In this document: one piece after another, positions 31,876 through 44,200 of the stretch
Numbering within the stretch: the first letter of the stretch is position 1
Layout: each line of letters starts with the position of its first letter
NCBI GenBank assembly: GCA_034440575.1
Contig: JAOTOL010001558.1
Location: 1,766,001-1,830,000, forward strand
Source of the DNA: Imbricaverruca yamaguchii
Lineage: Eukaryota; Arthropoda; Thecostraca; Neoverrucidae
Reading direction: 5' to 3'
Length of the DNA stretch: 64,000 bases
Notes under the pieces: generated by a model
Seen by the model: only the letters and a program-made list of their open reading frames with translations
Databases searched by the model: none
What the model was told of the DNA's origin: nothing
Position numbers and translations under genes: made by a program

Positions 31876-32183
31876 TAAACCTAATAAATTGATAATTGAA
31901 AATCCGAGATAGCCAACTTGTTCCTTCATTCATCCCAATTCAACAAAAAAAGTTCAATGAAATAGCTCTCTTAACCTTGGAGTTATGGGTCGTCAAAGTT
32001 AGACCTCCTCACTGACCTTGGGAAATTTGCAAAGACTATCATGGGGAATATTTTGGGTGGATCTTTGTTCACGATAAATTAATTTTTCGCCCTTGAAATC
32101 CCGGTACACAACTTTTCAAGAAAATATAAAATGGTCGGACGGCAAATTGGAAAATTTTCGGTTGAGTTACCGTGGAATGCCTC

Positions 32184-33495
32184 TGCTTTGAAAAGTTGGC
32201 TCTTTCACTTTAGTGGATCGGATCGAGCAAGCCGGCGTCCGGTCGCGCCGGTGTACTGTCGCAGTGAGAGTACGTTGGGAATAAGTTCAAGCTAAACATT
32301 AAAAAATGCATTTAATATTTGGCGTAAGCTGCAACTATTCCTGTAGCTCTCTTCAAAATGGCGTTCAGCTGTCTTCTCAGCCACCACCTTCCTCCTGCGA
32401 ACCTTTACCATTAGATTACACACTGCAGTCTTGCTGAATGGTATTGTCCCAAGTCCAAGGACTTCTACCGGTATATCCGGAAACTCCATTAATTGCCAAC
32501 CTGATGCTGGACCATCCACCGAGCGTATGTAACCGATATTTATTCTGCAGCTGCCATCGGTGAAAATAAGAGAAATGAAACACCACCTGAATCTGGAACC
32601 TTAGTCCCATATTTCCACTCCGTCTTCCAAATGAACGGCCATATCGCATGCTTTTTAAGGCATAGGTCATGCTCTTTCTCTCGACTGGTTCGTGGAGGAA
32701 AGCGATGGCACTGACTCTGCCAGGATTTTTTGAAGGGGGAAAAATGAAGAAATATAGAGCGCTTTCGGCGAGACAAGCGCGCCTCATTTTTTTCTTGGTT
32801 TTGCGTGGTGAAAGTGGGGAGGGGTGTAGCCGAGTGTTAATATAATTGCTTTTCGTTTGTTGCGGGATGTCGAAAAGAGTACAGTAGGATGTCGAAATCT
32901 GTCGCGGAAGCATGCCAATTAAAATAACGTTTCAATTCCTCAAGCTCAATTTACAGCCAGTAGTGTGTCCATAAGTGCATGTTTTTCGTCTAATTTATGG
33001 GACACCTAATATAAGGATGCCTATACTAACGATGACGATTACGATACCATGGTATCAGAAGATTGTATTGCTATCATACTACATCATAGATAATCTCTGT
33101 ACCTAGAGTCATGTTTCGAGATGATTGTGTATCGCATTCCGTAATGTTGAGCATAACATGACGCTCATATATGAAATACCTTTAGAAGGGGGCCACGGGG
33201 ACTTAATACGCACACATAAACAAACACGATGTTGATGCTTCCTTGGAAAGGCTAAATTTTCGGTGCTTAAGAAGTTGTATATTCCACCATATTGTACGAG
33301 TAGTTTACCACTGGTGCGGCCTCCCCTTGGCTATGCCTCTGATCGATGGGGCACGGGAAACTGACAAGTAAAATGACAATTTGATAAAGAAATGTTTCAT
33401 ATGTCAACGAAAATGAGGTTGTAGTGTTGTCCTGGGCTCAGAAGTCCAGCTGTTCAGGTTTGAGCTCCACCAGATCAACGGCTTAGGAGGCATAG
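32184..33495. other. Intron 1 sequence, nothing recognised
   Basis: An open frame on the minus strand (32913-32416) has no family I recognise and no splice support. Confidence 0.4.
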
Positions 33496-33499
33496 CCTG

Positions 33500-33695
33500 A
33501 GGAATGTTGGCCTGACGTGACACGTGACAGGTAGGGCACAATGGAGTCATCATGTTGGCCTGACCTGACACGTGGCAAGCGGGGAAAAATGGAGTCACCG
33601 TGTTGGCCCGACGTGACACGTGACAGGCGGGGAAAAATTGGGTCGCCATGTTTGCCTGACCTGACCCTTGACAGGTGGGGGAATTGTATCGAGTG
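33500..33695 (+). repeat. 56-bp minisatellite, about 3.5 copies
   Basis: Units contain ATGTTGGCCTGACCTGACAC and GTGACAGGCGGGGAAAAAT. Confidence 0.8.
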
Positions 33696-33699
33696 ATGT

Positions 33700-36600
33700 G
33701 TCATTCGACTCACAATGGACTAGAGAATACGTTTCAGAAGGGTATAGCCGGGCAATGGGCAGTTATTAGCTATTGGAATACAAAATGTTCCAACTCATGG
33801 CAAGTGTGGCCTTTAACCTGATCGGGAAGGTCCCCACCGGATGAAAACAAATCGTCGAGCGTCGTCAGCCGCAACACGGTCGTTTCCCCGTCTGTCTGGG
33901 AAGTCTGGTCCGCGATATCTGGAGGGGGTATGGGCCCCCCCCAAGGGAGGGGAGGAAAAAGGAAAAAAAAAAAAACCTAACCCACCCGGACGTGTACTGG
34001 CGGAGTGTCAATTGGCACCTGCCCCACTGCCGTCTGACTGTGTGATAATCGGCTACCCACCCGGGCGCGTGTCAACGGAGCGTGGATAGGACACTCGTTC
34101 TGGCGCGTAGGATCAATACACAGGCAATGCTTCACGTTACACAGATAATCACGCGGGTACCAGCATTCATTTGTTCCGTAATCAACAACACGCATTCGCA
34201 AGTCACAGGTAGGAATTGACCAGACAGGAAGACATCTGCCTCCCCCACAACAGCTCAACGTCTTCCCACCGTTCATTCACTCCGTTCCTGTTCAGGGATC
34301 GGAATAGGCTACCCAAGTCTATGCAGGCAATCAACCATCGCAAATCTTTAAAAGTCCTGAGTCATGAGTCATGAGTCACCTGGTGGAGTAAGTTCAGCCA
34401 TGGTACTATCAGCAGTGATAAAGTCGGCGATATCTTAAGCACAACGTTTCATGTTAACTGGATGACACCTGAAGACTGTAACGCCTATCGCTAAGTTATC
34501 ACATCTTTCGGTCGAAGCGCTCTTGAACTCGTAACTAAACTAAATCCACACAAAACCCACACAATGTGGTGTGTTCAAAATCGATCCAGGTCACATGTTA
34601 ACCACTACGTAGTGCCTACGTATGGAGGTCACTACTACATGTCTGCGGGTATTCTAAGTCGTGTGGTAATTGAGACACCGTCACAGGCTGCCGTTTGACA
34701 AGTGCGTTTTCTAAACTGCATCATAGATACAAGCCTTTTATTAAGATGTGCGACTAAACTTTGTTGTTTTAGGTTAGCGAAGTGAAAATAGCGCTTCTGG
34801 AGCATGTGCGACAGTGCATTCTCCGAGTTAATGGTATTTCCCCGGATGAGGTAATATTGAATCACGTCTACTTTGGTCAGATTAGTGAGTGGTGTGCGGT
34901 GAGTCACACAAGGTTAATCGCTGCACTTGCTCATGAAACATATCCGGCGCGTCGCTGGCGTAATAGTGAGTGTCTTTGAATACTATGTTTTCCAATCCCA
35001 CTGACGTCTTGGTCATCTGAAATCGTTCAGGAGGCGGGATGGTGATGACGTGGCTTACGTTGAACGCTATACATATCGTTCACACCCACATCGCCCACAC
35101 ACACTTGTACACATTACAGAATGATTGCCATGCAAGCAGGCCATACCATATCCGGAATACACAAATAGCAATTTGTGAAGTTGAACCTTAGATAACATCG
35201 CCTAAAACACAGCACATGCAGGATGGCTCCATTCCACCGCCAAATTAACCTGGTTCACGAGTATGCACAATCGTTAGCGCCACAGACGGCGAAGGGACTG
35301 CGCTTGCAGTCGGGTATCGGGCCCACCTCTCCCATCGTGAGGACGAGCCGGATAAACAGTGGGCCGGGCACCGTGGCCCGTGCAAAACGGACGAGCGATG
35401 GTCCGTGTATCGGAAGCCCCATGAGCTGGCAGGCTGTCGCGGACCACCGCATTGTGCACAATCAGCTCAGCCCGCTGCACATTTCACGGAAAGTGGGTAT
35501 TATTTTGAGTCAGTCTTCGAACGGCATCTGTTCTTCTCCTGCGAACTTTGTGTCATAGGCTCCATTGGGAACTTGGTGGGGCAACCCCACCCGATCATAG
35601 GGTGCATGTTGCACACACCCTATGATCACGTACAGGGAGCATTGACTGGTTCAGACCACGCATGCAGCCGTCGTTCGGCACCGATTTTGACACGGCGCTG
35701 TGTCGCCATGTGTATGCCAGCCACGCGTCTGGTCCTCGGCAGTGGTAATGGCTGTGGGACCACTCCGCCACTTGTTTGTATTGCGGCGGCCGGCGCGGGT
35801 CTGGCCGGCCGCCGGACATTCTGCGGCCAGCTGGCGTCTGCCGGCCACGTGACGCGGTCGTCACGGCCACCGGCGACCCGTGTCACGTGGCTGTGTGGCG
35901 CCGCGGCCCAGCTGGAGCCCGGGCGGGCGGGCCGGCCGGCGGCCACGCGCCGCACCGGCGGCAGTGGCGCAGACGGAGGCGCGGAACGCACCGACCGGGA
36001 GGCCGCCGCCGGCGGCAGGTCGATCGACCCCGTCACAGGGCTCTGCCCGCCCGGCAGATCAGCTGTGGCTCCCCCAACGCCGGCGCCAGCAGTGGCCGGA
36101 TTTGTGCTCTCGTGTCGCGGATGAGTGTCGCGCGTCAGCCGCTCCACGCTGAAAGTGAGCACATGATTTTGTGTGGGCCGATCTATGTGGAAGAGACATT
36201 ATTGTCAAGGTCATCGAGTAAACAAGTTTGTAAGAATGGACAGAAATACTTCGAGAGAGGGTAAAATGGTGCTCTTGACGTTTCCATTTCCTTGTCTTTG
36301 GTAGCGAATCTGGCAGCGCGTTCTTTGCTAACTATTGTTTTGACGAGATATTCGGTGCGGTAACTTACACCTTGACATGATCAGTTGTGGAATTAAAAAG
36401 ACTCAAACACTCAAACAAGGAAGCAAGTGATCATGCCAACATCAAGACAGTCGTTTGTTCCGATGGATGTGTTTTTATCTCCAGGCAAAAAGTATATCAC
36501 TCCACGGGACCGCTTGATAGGCCATCGGGTCAATAAAACATGGCTATTTTTCGTCGCTCATTATTTTATCGAAATATATCATTTTCTGCTTGATATCGTC

Positions 36601-37113
36601 GATAAAACTGACTGCCTCGGATCCCGGGAATCGAGATGAAGCCAGGTTAAGGAGGTCCAAAGCTGTCTTAGTTCCGCTTGTTAGTGATAAATAACACGAT
36701 AGTATGTCAAAAGATAAATAGTGATTCAAAGCATATCGAGCAACACCAATGCCTGCCCTGCGCAGTCCAACCCAATTTAAAACGGATGTCTACATGTACA
36801 AAACGTACGCACTTGAGTGCTCAACTTGGCGGCATGTATTTTACCTTGAGGCGTGCATGCATTGTACAAACTGCGCATACTCTGTGTACCATGATGCACA
36901 ACCAGGTTTACCGTTTTCGTTGTTGTTGATGCTATGCGTGCTACCTGTTGGTTCCTCCCTGGCATGGCGACAAACGGTGTTGCTGACATCCCCTGTACCC
37001 CGCCCCACCGCATGCCCTTCCACCTCCATAGCCCGGCTTCAAGTAATCGTTCCCGTTTTGCCCGCCACCCTGGAGCACAGTTACTCTACAATGATATATT
37101 GTTTCCTTTGCAG
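33700..37113. other. End of PKC intron 1, no exon recognised
   Basis: It holds a poly-A tract near 33965 and a GC-rich, CpG-dense block at 35780-36120 with CACGTGACGCGGTCGTCACG. A possible alternative promoter, unproven. Confidence 0.4.
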
Positions 37114-37171
37114 GTCATGTTGGAGCCGCAGGGGAAAATTCACGTGGTGGTTTCTCTCACTAAAACCAAAG
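37114..37171 (+). CDS. Pkc98E: Novel PKC, exon 2: end of C2 domain
   Basis: The acceptor is TTTGCAG (37107-37113) and the donor is GTATGT (37172). It starts in phase 0, 58 bases, ending in phase 1. It reads VMLEPQGKIHVVVSLTKTK, which continues DIW of exon 1 and matches the vertebrate DWIDLEPEGRVYVIIDL beta strand closing the C2 domain. A small exon recognised only by its match and phase. Confidence 0.88.
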
Positions 37172-37713
37172 GTATGTCGCGCTACTGCCGTATTCTGCAC
37201 GTTGAATCTGTTACTAACATTCCTCCCATTGGGGGGATTTCGAACAGCTGTCTACATATGCACACACCGTAAAAGTGCTAAAATATTCGCTTCTCGTTAG
37301 GTGTGAGATGTAAAAGCATGTACAGCAAGATGCCGAACTCACCATGGAAATAGTGTTATTTGAAAAGTCCTACAAACTCTGTAGTTCCGAGACAATCGCG
37401 TACGTGTGTACACGTACGCGTACTGTTCTCGCTTTGTGTGTTTTGAGAGATATCTAATTTAGTGACACCGATATCAACGATAACGATGCAAACACCTTTG
37501 TTATAAACTGGTATTGTCCAGCGAGAATTCCATCGGGATTTTGAACGAAGGTTGTTTATACAGCACTTGTTTCAGTATTTATTGAGTCTGGTTAATATTG
37601 TCATGACTGCGACTATGATCACACTACTCCAACGCATTCTTTTCAATGTTTGCAGTGTGCGTGCGCTCAGAACGTCGCCTGGTGTTGTTTTGACGCGGTT
37701 CCTCACCGGCAGA
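37172..37713. other. PKC intron 2
   Basis: 542 bp. Nothing recognised; a micro-exon that would correct the phase of exon 3 was looked for and not found. Confidence 0.5.
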
Positions 37714-37887
37714 TAAAGATGACGGCGCTCGCGCGGCGCCCAAGCGCGAATTTAAGGAGCGCGACTATGGCTTTAAGCTGCGCCGCGGCGCCATGCGTCG
37801 CCGCGTGCACCAGGTCAACGGGCACAAGTTCATGGCGACCATCCTGCGTCAGCCGGCCTTCTGCTCTCACTGCCGCGACTTCATATG
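37714..37887 (+). CDS. Pkc98E: Novel PKC, exon 3: pseudosubstrate and first half of C1A (apparent 1-nt deletion)
   Basis: The acceptor is CCGGCAG (37707-37713) and the donor is GTCAGT (37888), ending in phase 2. The second half encodes [20 protein letters not shown] with the pseudosubstrate core RRGAMRRR (Ala in place of the phospho-acceptor), then the C1A start [17 protein letters not shown] and RDFIW. The first bases, joined in phase 1 to exon 2, read [10 protein letters not shown], also like the family (GEAPKDNEER), but in a different frame. One base appears to be missing between about 37733 and 37750, most simply a C in GGCGCCAAG (37737-37744). This may be an assembly error, or the true acceptor may differ. 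Confidence 0.85.
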
Positions 37888-39050
37888 GTCAGTGGGTGTG
37901 TCTTCGGCTGTGCTGAGTGGTATAACGCCCAGTGATATGCATCGTATTGGTGGGGTGGCCGACAACAGGAGTAGAGTGACCGACATGAGTGGGGTGACCG
38001 ACAGCAGGAGTGGGCGGCTGACACCAGGGGAGGCTGATGCCAGGGGGTCACAAAAGATCGCGTGGTGCCTGGACGGAATTTGGTGGGGTTTTTTTCTTCA
38101 CTATACACGCCTGCTCTGAAATTCGGGCTTCCATTCGTTTCCATACTTTCACCTTTTTTCTTGTGGCGTTCAGTCAGCCGGCAATCCCAAACAGTTATAT
38201 GCAAATCGAAACACCAACATGGCAAGCAGCCATCCATATTGGGCCATGGATATGACGATACACGTTAGGGTGCAGGGGTATGGCTTGCTACACCCTTGCG
38301 TCCGATCTATACGTTTAGGAGGGCACTTCCCCTCCCTCCACCATTTTTGGCCTTTCACCAAAATAATCTCAGCTTTTAACATGGAACCTAATGTGGTATG
38401 CCCCCAATCAATTTTTGCCCGCCTTCATGTACTGTGCCCTCCAAATCATTCTTAGAAACTTACTCCTTTGTTAACCCGCGCCGTCTCTGGGGGAGAGGGG
38501 CTGATATGCCGCCCCCCTGAGGTTTCCGCGGGTAATGAAAGAACGGCGCGGCAGCACGACAAAATTTGGCATACCTTTTCCCACATCAATTTGAAATGTT
38601 GTGTGGAAATTTTGAGGTCAGGTCATCTAGGGTCAATGAGTTAGTGAAGGTCAGGTGAGGTCACCTCCAGAAAAGTTCAACCAGGTATCACCATACAACG
38701 GATACAGATATTTTGATGAACGTTTCAGCGTCTTCTTATCCTTAAGGACGAAACAAAACCCATCGGAGGAATTTTCGATTTTTTCAGTTTTTCATTATTA
38801 CGTTTGCATATTCCCCCCCCCAACAGATGAGGCACCACCTTTACGCGGTGGGGGGGATTGAGTGCCCCAATGACACGGCGACCATCATACTGGCGAGGGG
38901 TGAGACCAGGAGTGCCTCACTCGTCCTCCCATCCATACGCTCCCATTCCACTGCCCATCTCATCCAAACATCCATATCCTTCACCTGGCCCTGCAACACC
39001 TGGCCCTGCATCCATACTATGAGCAGGCCGGGCAACTTCCCCGGTCCTGC
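37888..39050. other. PKC intron 3 (37888-51667), first part
   Basis: It has short GAGTGGGGTGACCGACA repeats near 37957-38030 and a cluster of AGGTCA-type half-sites at 38610-38670. No exon seen. Confidence 0.45.
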
Positions 39051-39483
39051 CCACCAGCTCAGTTTTATCGGGGTAGCCACGCCCCCTCGACCCGTCCCCC
39101 GGGGTTGACGGAGTCCTGGAGGTTGAGGTCCCCCGTCGCACGGTGCTAGTTGTGACGGGGGACCAACACACCTCTTTGGTCCCGATATCCTGGAGGGGCG
39201 GGCGGGCCCGCGGGGCCCCACGCGGGCCAAGTGGCTAGTCGCCTGGGGCCGGGGACCTTTGATTCTTCCCAGTGTCTGCCGGCCCGGCCGGCTGGGTTCA
39301 AGGGGTGGGCGGTGCTGGATCCCGGTCGGGGTGGTGAGTATCTCTCTCCCGGCCCGGCGAAGGCGCCGCCTGCCCCGTATAGCTCCTCGGGCGCGTGGCG
39401 ACCTCCCATCCGCGGGACAGGCGTCCCCCCAGTAGGGTCCCTAAGGGGTGGGGTGCCTGAGGAGCCGAAACCAATAACAGCGC

Positions 39484-40696
39484 ATGGCACCAACAACAAC
39501 CAAAAACATTCCTGGTCCCTCTCGTGAGGCCCAGACCACCTGCTCCGACGGACGTAACACGTTTTCCGCTACCTCGCGAGTCCTCATTCTTCGAGGGAAA
39601 ACACAGTTTCTTGGTTCTTTGTCCCCCTTTCATAGACGTAACGGATGCGACCGGTTTGGAAAAGTTGTTCGTTGTGAGAGGTTGAAGGAATGAGGGTTGG
39701 AGGTGGAGTTTGCGGTGGCTGAGGAAGCGGAGAGAGCGTTGTCGATGACTAAGTTTGTTTACAGTGTGCGAAAGGGTGGCAAGAAGGTAGACGAAATTTT
39801 TCCAATATACGTAGAATCCCATGAAACCAAGAACTCGTCGAGAGGTATCATCAATTGTTTTGACTTAAGGGATGTACCGGAGGAAGAGATTGTCGATGGA
39901 CTAGCAGAATTTGGAGTGATTGGAGTGAGAAAGTTGAAGGTGAGGAGAGGTGCAGAGATGGTCGCAACCAACAACATCGTACTAACATTTAACACCATCG
40001 ATCTTCCTGTTAAATGGGCGCTAAATGACCTTGTAGTCGGCGCGCCCTTAAGCCCAAATAACCAACCAAGATCTTCCTGTTAAGATTTGTGTGGGATACG
40101 TCCGGGTTAAGGTTCGTATTTTTTTCCCCATCCCTATGAGATGTTTTAAATGCCAGAAATTCGGTCATACAAACCAGTTTTGTCGTAATCGCCATGCATG
40201 TGGCAAGTACGCCTCCGAAGATCACGGAAGTGAGCATTGCTCCTCCGAGACCACCCGTTGTACAAACTGTGCCCCAGAACAGGACTCCCACTCGTATGAC
40301 AGGAATTGCTCGATGTACCTGAAGGAGAAAGAAATTATTGCTATTAAGCACACACACAAAGTAACCTTCCGCGAGGACAGAGATATGTATGAACACACTC
40401 ACCCCAGAATCACCTACGCATCAAAAGCCAAAAGTCATGCCGTGATCCCACAACATACTCGCCCTGACAAGGTTTCTGAGCTCATCTCTCAAATGATAGC
40501 CCTACTTCGTTCCTTTGGAGTGCCCCTTACGATACCAACAAGTAACAGGCAGCCAACTCAAGACTGCGTTGAGACCACCGAAATCCCCCCCACCATAAGT
40601 GAAAATCCTGCACATGACACAACCGACACGGCAGAGCGTGTTGCTTCGTCGCCAAGGGCCCAGAAAGTCTTCGTTGCCCCACCCGTTACAGAGTGA
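39484..40696 (+). pseudogene. LINE ORF1 (gag-like, zinc knuckles), broken
   Basis: The frame begins at ATG 39484, has frame problems and a TGA at 39691, then is open from 39697. A 56-bp ultrashort element plus TSD interrupts it at 40014-40083. After it come three CCHC knuckles: CFKCQKFGHTNQFC is intact, the second has lost a Cys (CGKYASEDHGSEHC), and the third is CTNCAPEQDSHSYDRNC. A Thr/Pro-rich tail ends at TGA 40694. ORF1 proteins of this type bind the LINE RNA. Confidence 0.8.
40014..40069 (+). mobile_element. Ultrashort element (56 bp) inserted in LINE ORF1, 14-bp TSD
   Basis: GGGCGCTAAATGACCTTGTA, GTCGGCGCGCCCTTAAGCCC and AAATAACCAACCAA, between perfect GATCTTCCTGTTAA copies at 40000-40013 and 40070-40083. 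Removing element plus one duplication rejoins LPVK to KICVGY of ORF1 in frame, which confirms the insertion. Confidence 0.92.
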
Positions 40697-41242
40697 GCCC
40701 CAGAGGAGTGGCATTGTGTTCAGTGGACTAAGAAGCCCCCAAGACCTCCACTACCCTCGAATCCTTACCCGCCATATCCACCGAACCCACTCTCATCTAG
40801 CCTTCCAAAACCACGCCAATTCCCCCACCCCCACCACCACCAACCATCTCAGATCCAAATCTTGGTCATCCTGTGGTGCAGGTGCGCCCTGGAGCCACCG
40901 ATTTAGGAGCACAGGGTCCCACCGCCCGACATATCCCAACCTCCTCGACCTCCAAGCCTGAGGGCCAGCGCCCACTGGCGACGCCTCACTCCTCGCTATT
41001 ACCCGCAGCAGCCATGAAACCGCCGGAGACACCTTCCCGTCGAACCGTGCACCCACCAATATCCTCCCCATCCCCAAATCGCGCTATGAAGCGTGATCTT
41101 CCCGGTGCTGTGTCGCCAAGTGAGTTTGGGAGCCCGCGTTCACGCCCACGAAGCCAAGACCCCCCGACTACAGGACCATGACCTAGTCACTCTTGGCCTT
41201 TTACACTCTTAGCTTAGGACTTCCTCTTTCACTTACTGACAA

Positions 41243-44200
41243 ATGGGTAATATTCTACAGTGGAACTGTAGAGGTGTGAGAACCAGCCTTAACGAATTGC
41301 AACATGTTTTGCACCGTCGACCACCGGCCGTAGTATGCCTACAGGAGACCAAACTATCTCCTGGTGCTTGCTTCTATTTAAGAAACTACTCTGTTTTACG
41401 CAAGGACGTCGTCACCCAAACGGTGGCACATGGTGGTGTTTCTTTCCGTCCACCACTCAGTCCCCTTCCAACAAGTACACCTGAGATCAAACATCCAGGC
41501 TGTCGCTACTCGGATAATAGTTAATCGCCGTGTTACCACCATATGCTCCATATACTTACCCCCAGGAACAATCTTTCCACTTGCAGAACTGTTGCAAGTG
41601 GTAAATCAGCTCACTCCCCCACTGATTTTATGCGGTGACTTTAACGCACATCACCATGTTTGGGGCTCAGCGAATAGTACCGGTCGTGGACGTACACTGG
41701 AACGCATAATCCGGAATTTTACACTTGGTATTCTTAACCCTGAAACTCCAATACACATTATACTGCAAACAGGACAGACCTCTGTGCTGAATCTGACACT
41801 TTGCAACCATGAACTTTCTCCCTGTTTAGAGTGGTCGGTGGATGATGATCCAGGTACAAGTAACCATTTTCCCGTTTGGACTCGCTTTATTGATGGTGTG
41901 GAAGCTGGTCGACGACCCCCCAAGTGGATTCTTGAAAAAGCTGACTGGAGTTCCTTCCAGTCCGATGTCGAGGAAAGACTCGGCGAGTGCTCCGATGGAT
42001 TGGTTTCCATAGAGATGTTTACAACCACAACGTTACAAGGTGTTCAGCAATATATTCCTCGTTCGTCGGGCACGCCACGCCGTGTACCAGTCCCCTGGTG
42101 GTTTGATAAGTTCCGAGATCCATTGCGTGCTAGAAAGAAGGCGTTCCGTATTTTTAATCGTGATAGCTGCATGACGAATCTCGTAGCTTTCCGCAAGACA
42201 AGGGCGCACGCGAGGCGCACAATTGCTGACTCCAAGCGACAATCCTAGAAAGCTTATGTTAGCACGTTCAACCGTTCCACCTCACTGTCATCGGTGTGGT
42301 CCCGCATCAAACGTATCTCCGGCAAACTTACGTGTACCCCACTCCCCACACTGCACATGAATGGACAAGATATTATTGATCCGAAGGATGTCGCCGACGA
42401 GATTGGATGGGCCTTCTCCGAACGATCGAAAAATGAAAACAGTCGGCGTTTCTCGGAATATAAAGCCAGGTGTGAGGCACTACCCCTGGATTTTACAACA
42501 GCAGATTCTATTCAGTACAACAGTCCATTCTCTATTTCCGAACTGACTCCTGCTATAAGTACCCTTAGGAACATGGCAGAGGGACCCGACACCGTACTCA
42601 ATGATATTAAACATCTGCCGACTACAGCGCTAAAAACACTTCTGCAAGTGTTCAACGAAATGTGGGAAAGGGGAACATTTCCATTGACATGGCGGAGGGC
42701 GTTTGTGGTCCCTATCTGCAAGCCAAACAAAACGGGAAAGGACCCACTTCATTATCGACCCATATCATTGACCTGTTCTCTTTGCAAATTGTTGAGAGAG
42801 AAAAAATGGTGAACTTGCGACTCACGTGGTTTTTAGAACGCAACCATGTACTCACCTCGATACAGAGTGGCTTCCGCAGACACCGTAGCACATTTGACCA
42901 TATTTTAGCTCTAGATTCCGTGGTACGCCTGAGTTTCATGAAACGATGTCATACCGCTGCCATATTTTTCGGTGTTGACGGCGCTTATGATACCGCATGG
43001 CGTCATGGCATCCTCATGAAGCTGCACCAAATCGGCATAAGAGGCCCGATGGTGTGTTTCTTGACGATTTTTTAAAATAAATAAATAGAACATTTCGGGC
43101 CAGAATAGGTGACTACCTCTCAGACACCTTCCAAGGGATTGATGGGGTTCCGCAGGGAAGTATATTGAGTGTATCTCTGTTCGCCATTGCCATAAATGAT
43201 GTGGGTGATGCACTGCCAACATCGGTAGGACGAGCGCTATTCGTGGATCTTTTTACAGTGTGGTTCTCCTCTCGTACGGCGCGGACGGTGGAAAGGCAGC
43301 TCCAATTAACTGTAGTGAAATTGATGGAGTGGTGTGATAGAACTGGTTTCACTTTATCCACCTCAAAGACTACCGCTGTCCATTTCTGTCGCAAGCGCCG
43401 TTGCACAGACCCAACAATAAGGATGAACGGTCACCTCGTGCCTTTTAAACCTGCAGCCAGGTTTCTGGGGGTGTGGATGGATCGCCATGTTACGTATAAA
43501 ACTCACATCACTGACCTTATCAACAAATGTACAAAATGTCTTCAGGTAATGAGCACCGTTTCTAGGTGTTCATATGGAGCTGACAGATCAGTTTTACTTC
43601 TCATGTACCGATCGCTCATGCCTTCTAAAATTGACTATGGATCTTTTATTTATGACGGAGCGAGTGCCACATCCAAGCGCTGTCTTGATGTGATCCACAA
43701 TTCAGCCCTTCGCATCGTTACTGGAGCCTTTCGCACTTCACCGACTGCTAGTGTAATGGTAGAAGTAGACGAGAAGACGCCGTAAGTTATTGGGCGCGAG
43801 ATACGCGTGCAATGTTGCCCAAAATCGGAACCACCCAGCCTATCGGTGGATATTCTCAGGGACATTAAGAGCACGTCACAGGGCCCAGCGTGGACTGCCG
43901 TTTTCCATTCGTATGGCCTCGATCCTTCGAGAATGTAATATTAGGCCTCGTTTTGTAACACGTGCCATCACGCCGAGCACTCCCCCTTGGCACGTTGTCC
44001 AAGTGAAAACTGACGTGACTTTGTCCTGCTCAAAGAAAGGCCACGTAAACCCGGAGGAACTCCATGTTTGCATTGGAAAAATAAATGAATATCACGACTT
44101 TTCGCGCATTTACACAGACTGCTCAAAGTCGGCCTCTGGTGTCGGGTGTGCTTTCGTAAGTAGACAAGGTGTTCGATCTTTTTGTTTACTGACGCAAACA

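Larger units (their letters stand above)
29303..32183. mobile_element. 2.9-kb element with about 0.8-kb inverted terminal repeats
   Basis: The left arm (29303 to about 30115) and right arm (about 31045-32183) are imperfect reverse complements in the same order. Examples: GAGGCATTCCATGGTAACTC versus GAGTTACCGTGGAATGCCTC at the outer ends, and ACCCATAACTCCTAGG versus CCTTGGAGTTATGGGT. The central 0.9 kb is unique and holds a 110-codon open frame on the minus strand. The right arm is longer because a SINE is inserted at 31555-31875. No clear target-site duplication was found at the outer ends. Confidence 0.8.

Noticed and set aside
32416..32913. Minus-strand frame of 165 codons
   Set aside because: No recognised motif, ordinary composition for random sequence and no splice or promoter context.
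35223..36264. Several overlapping open frames in a GC-rich block
   Set aside because: GC-rich sequence has few stops; frames overlap on both strands and none matches a family I know or shows clear splice sites.
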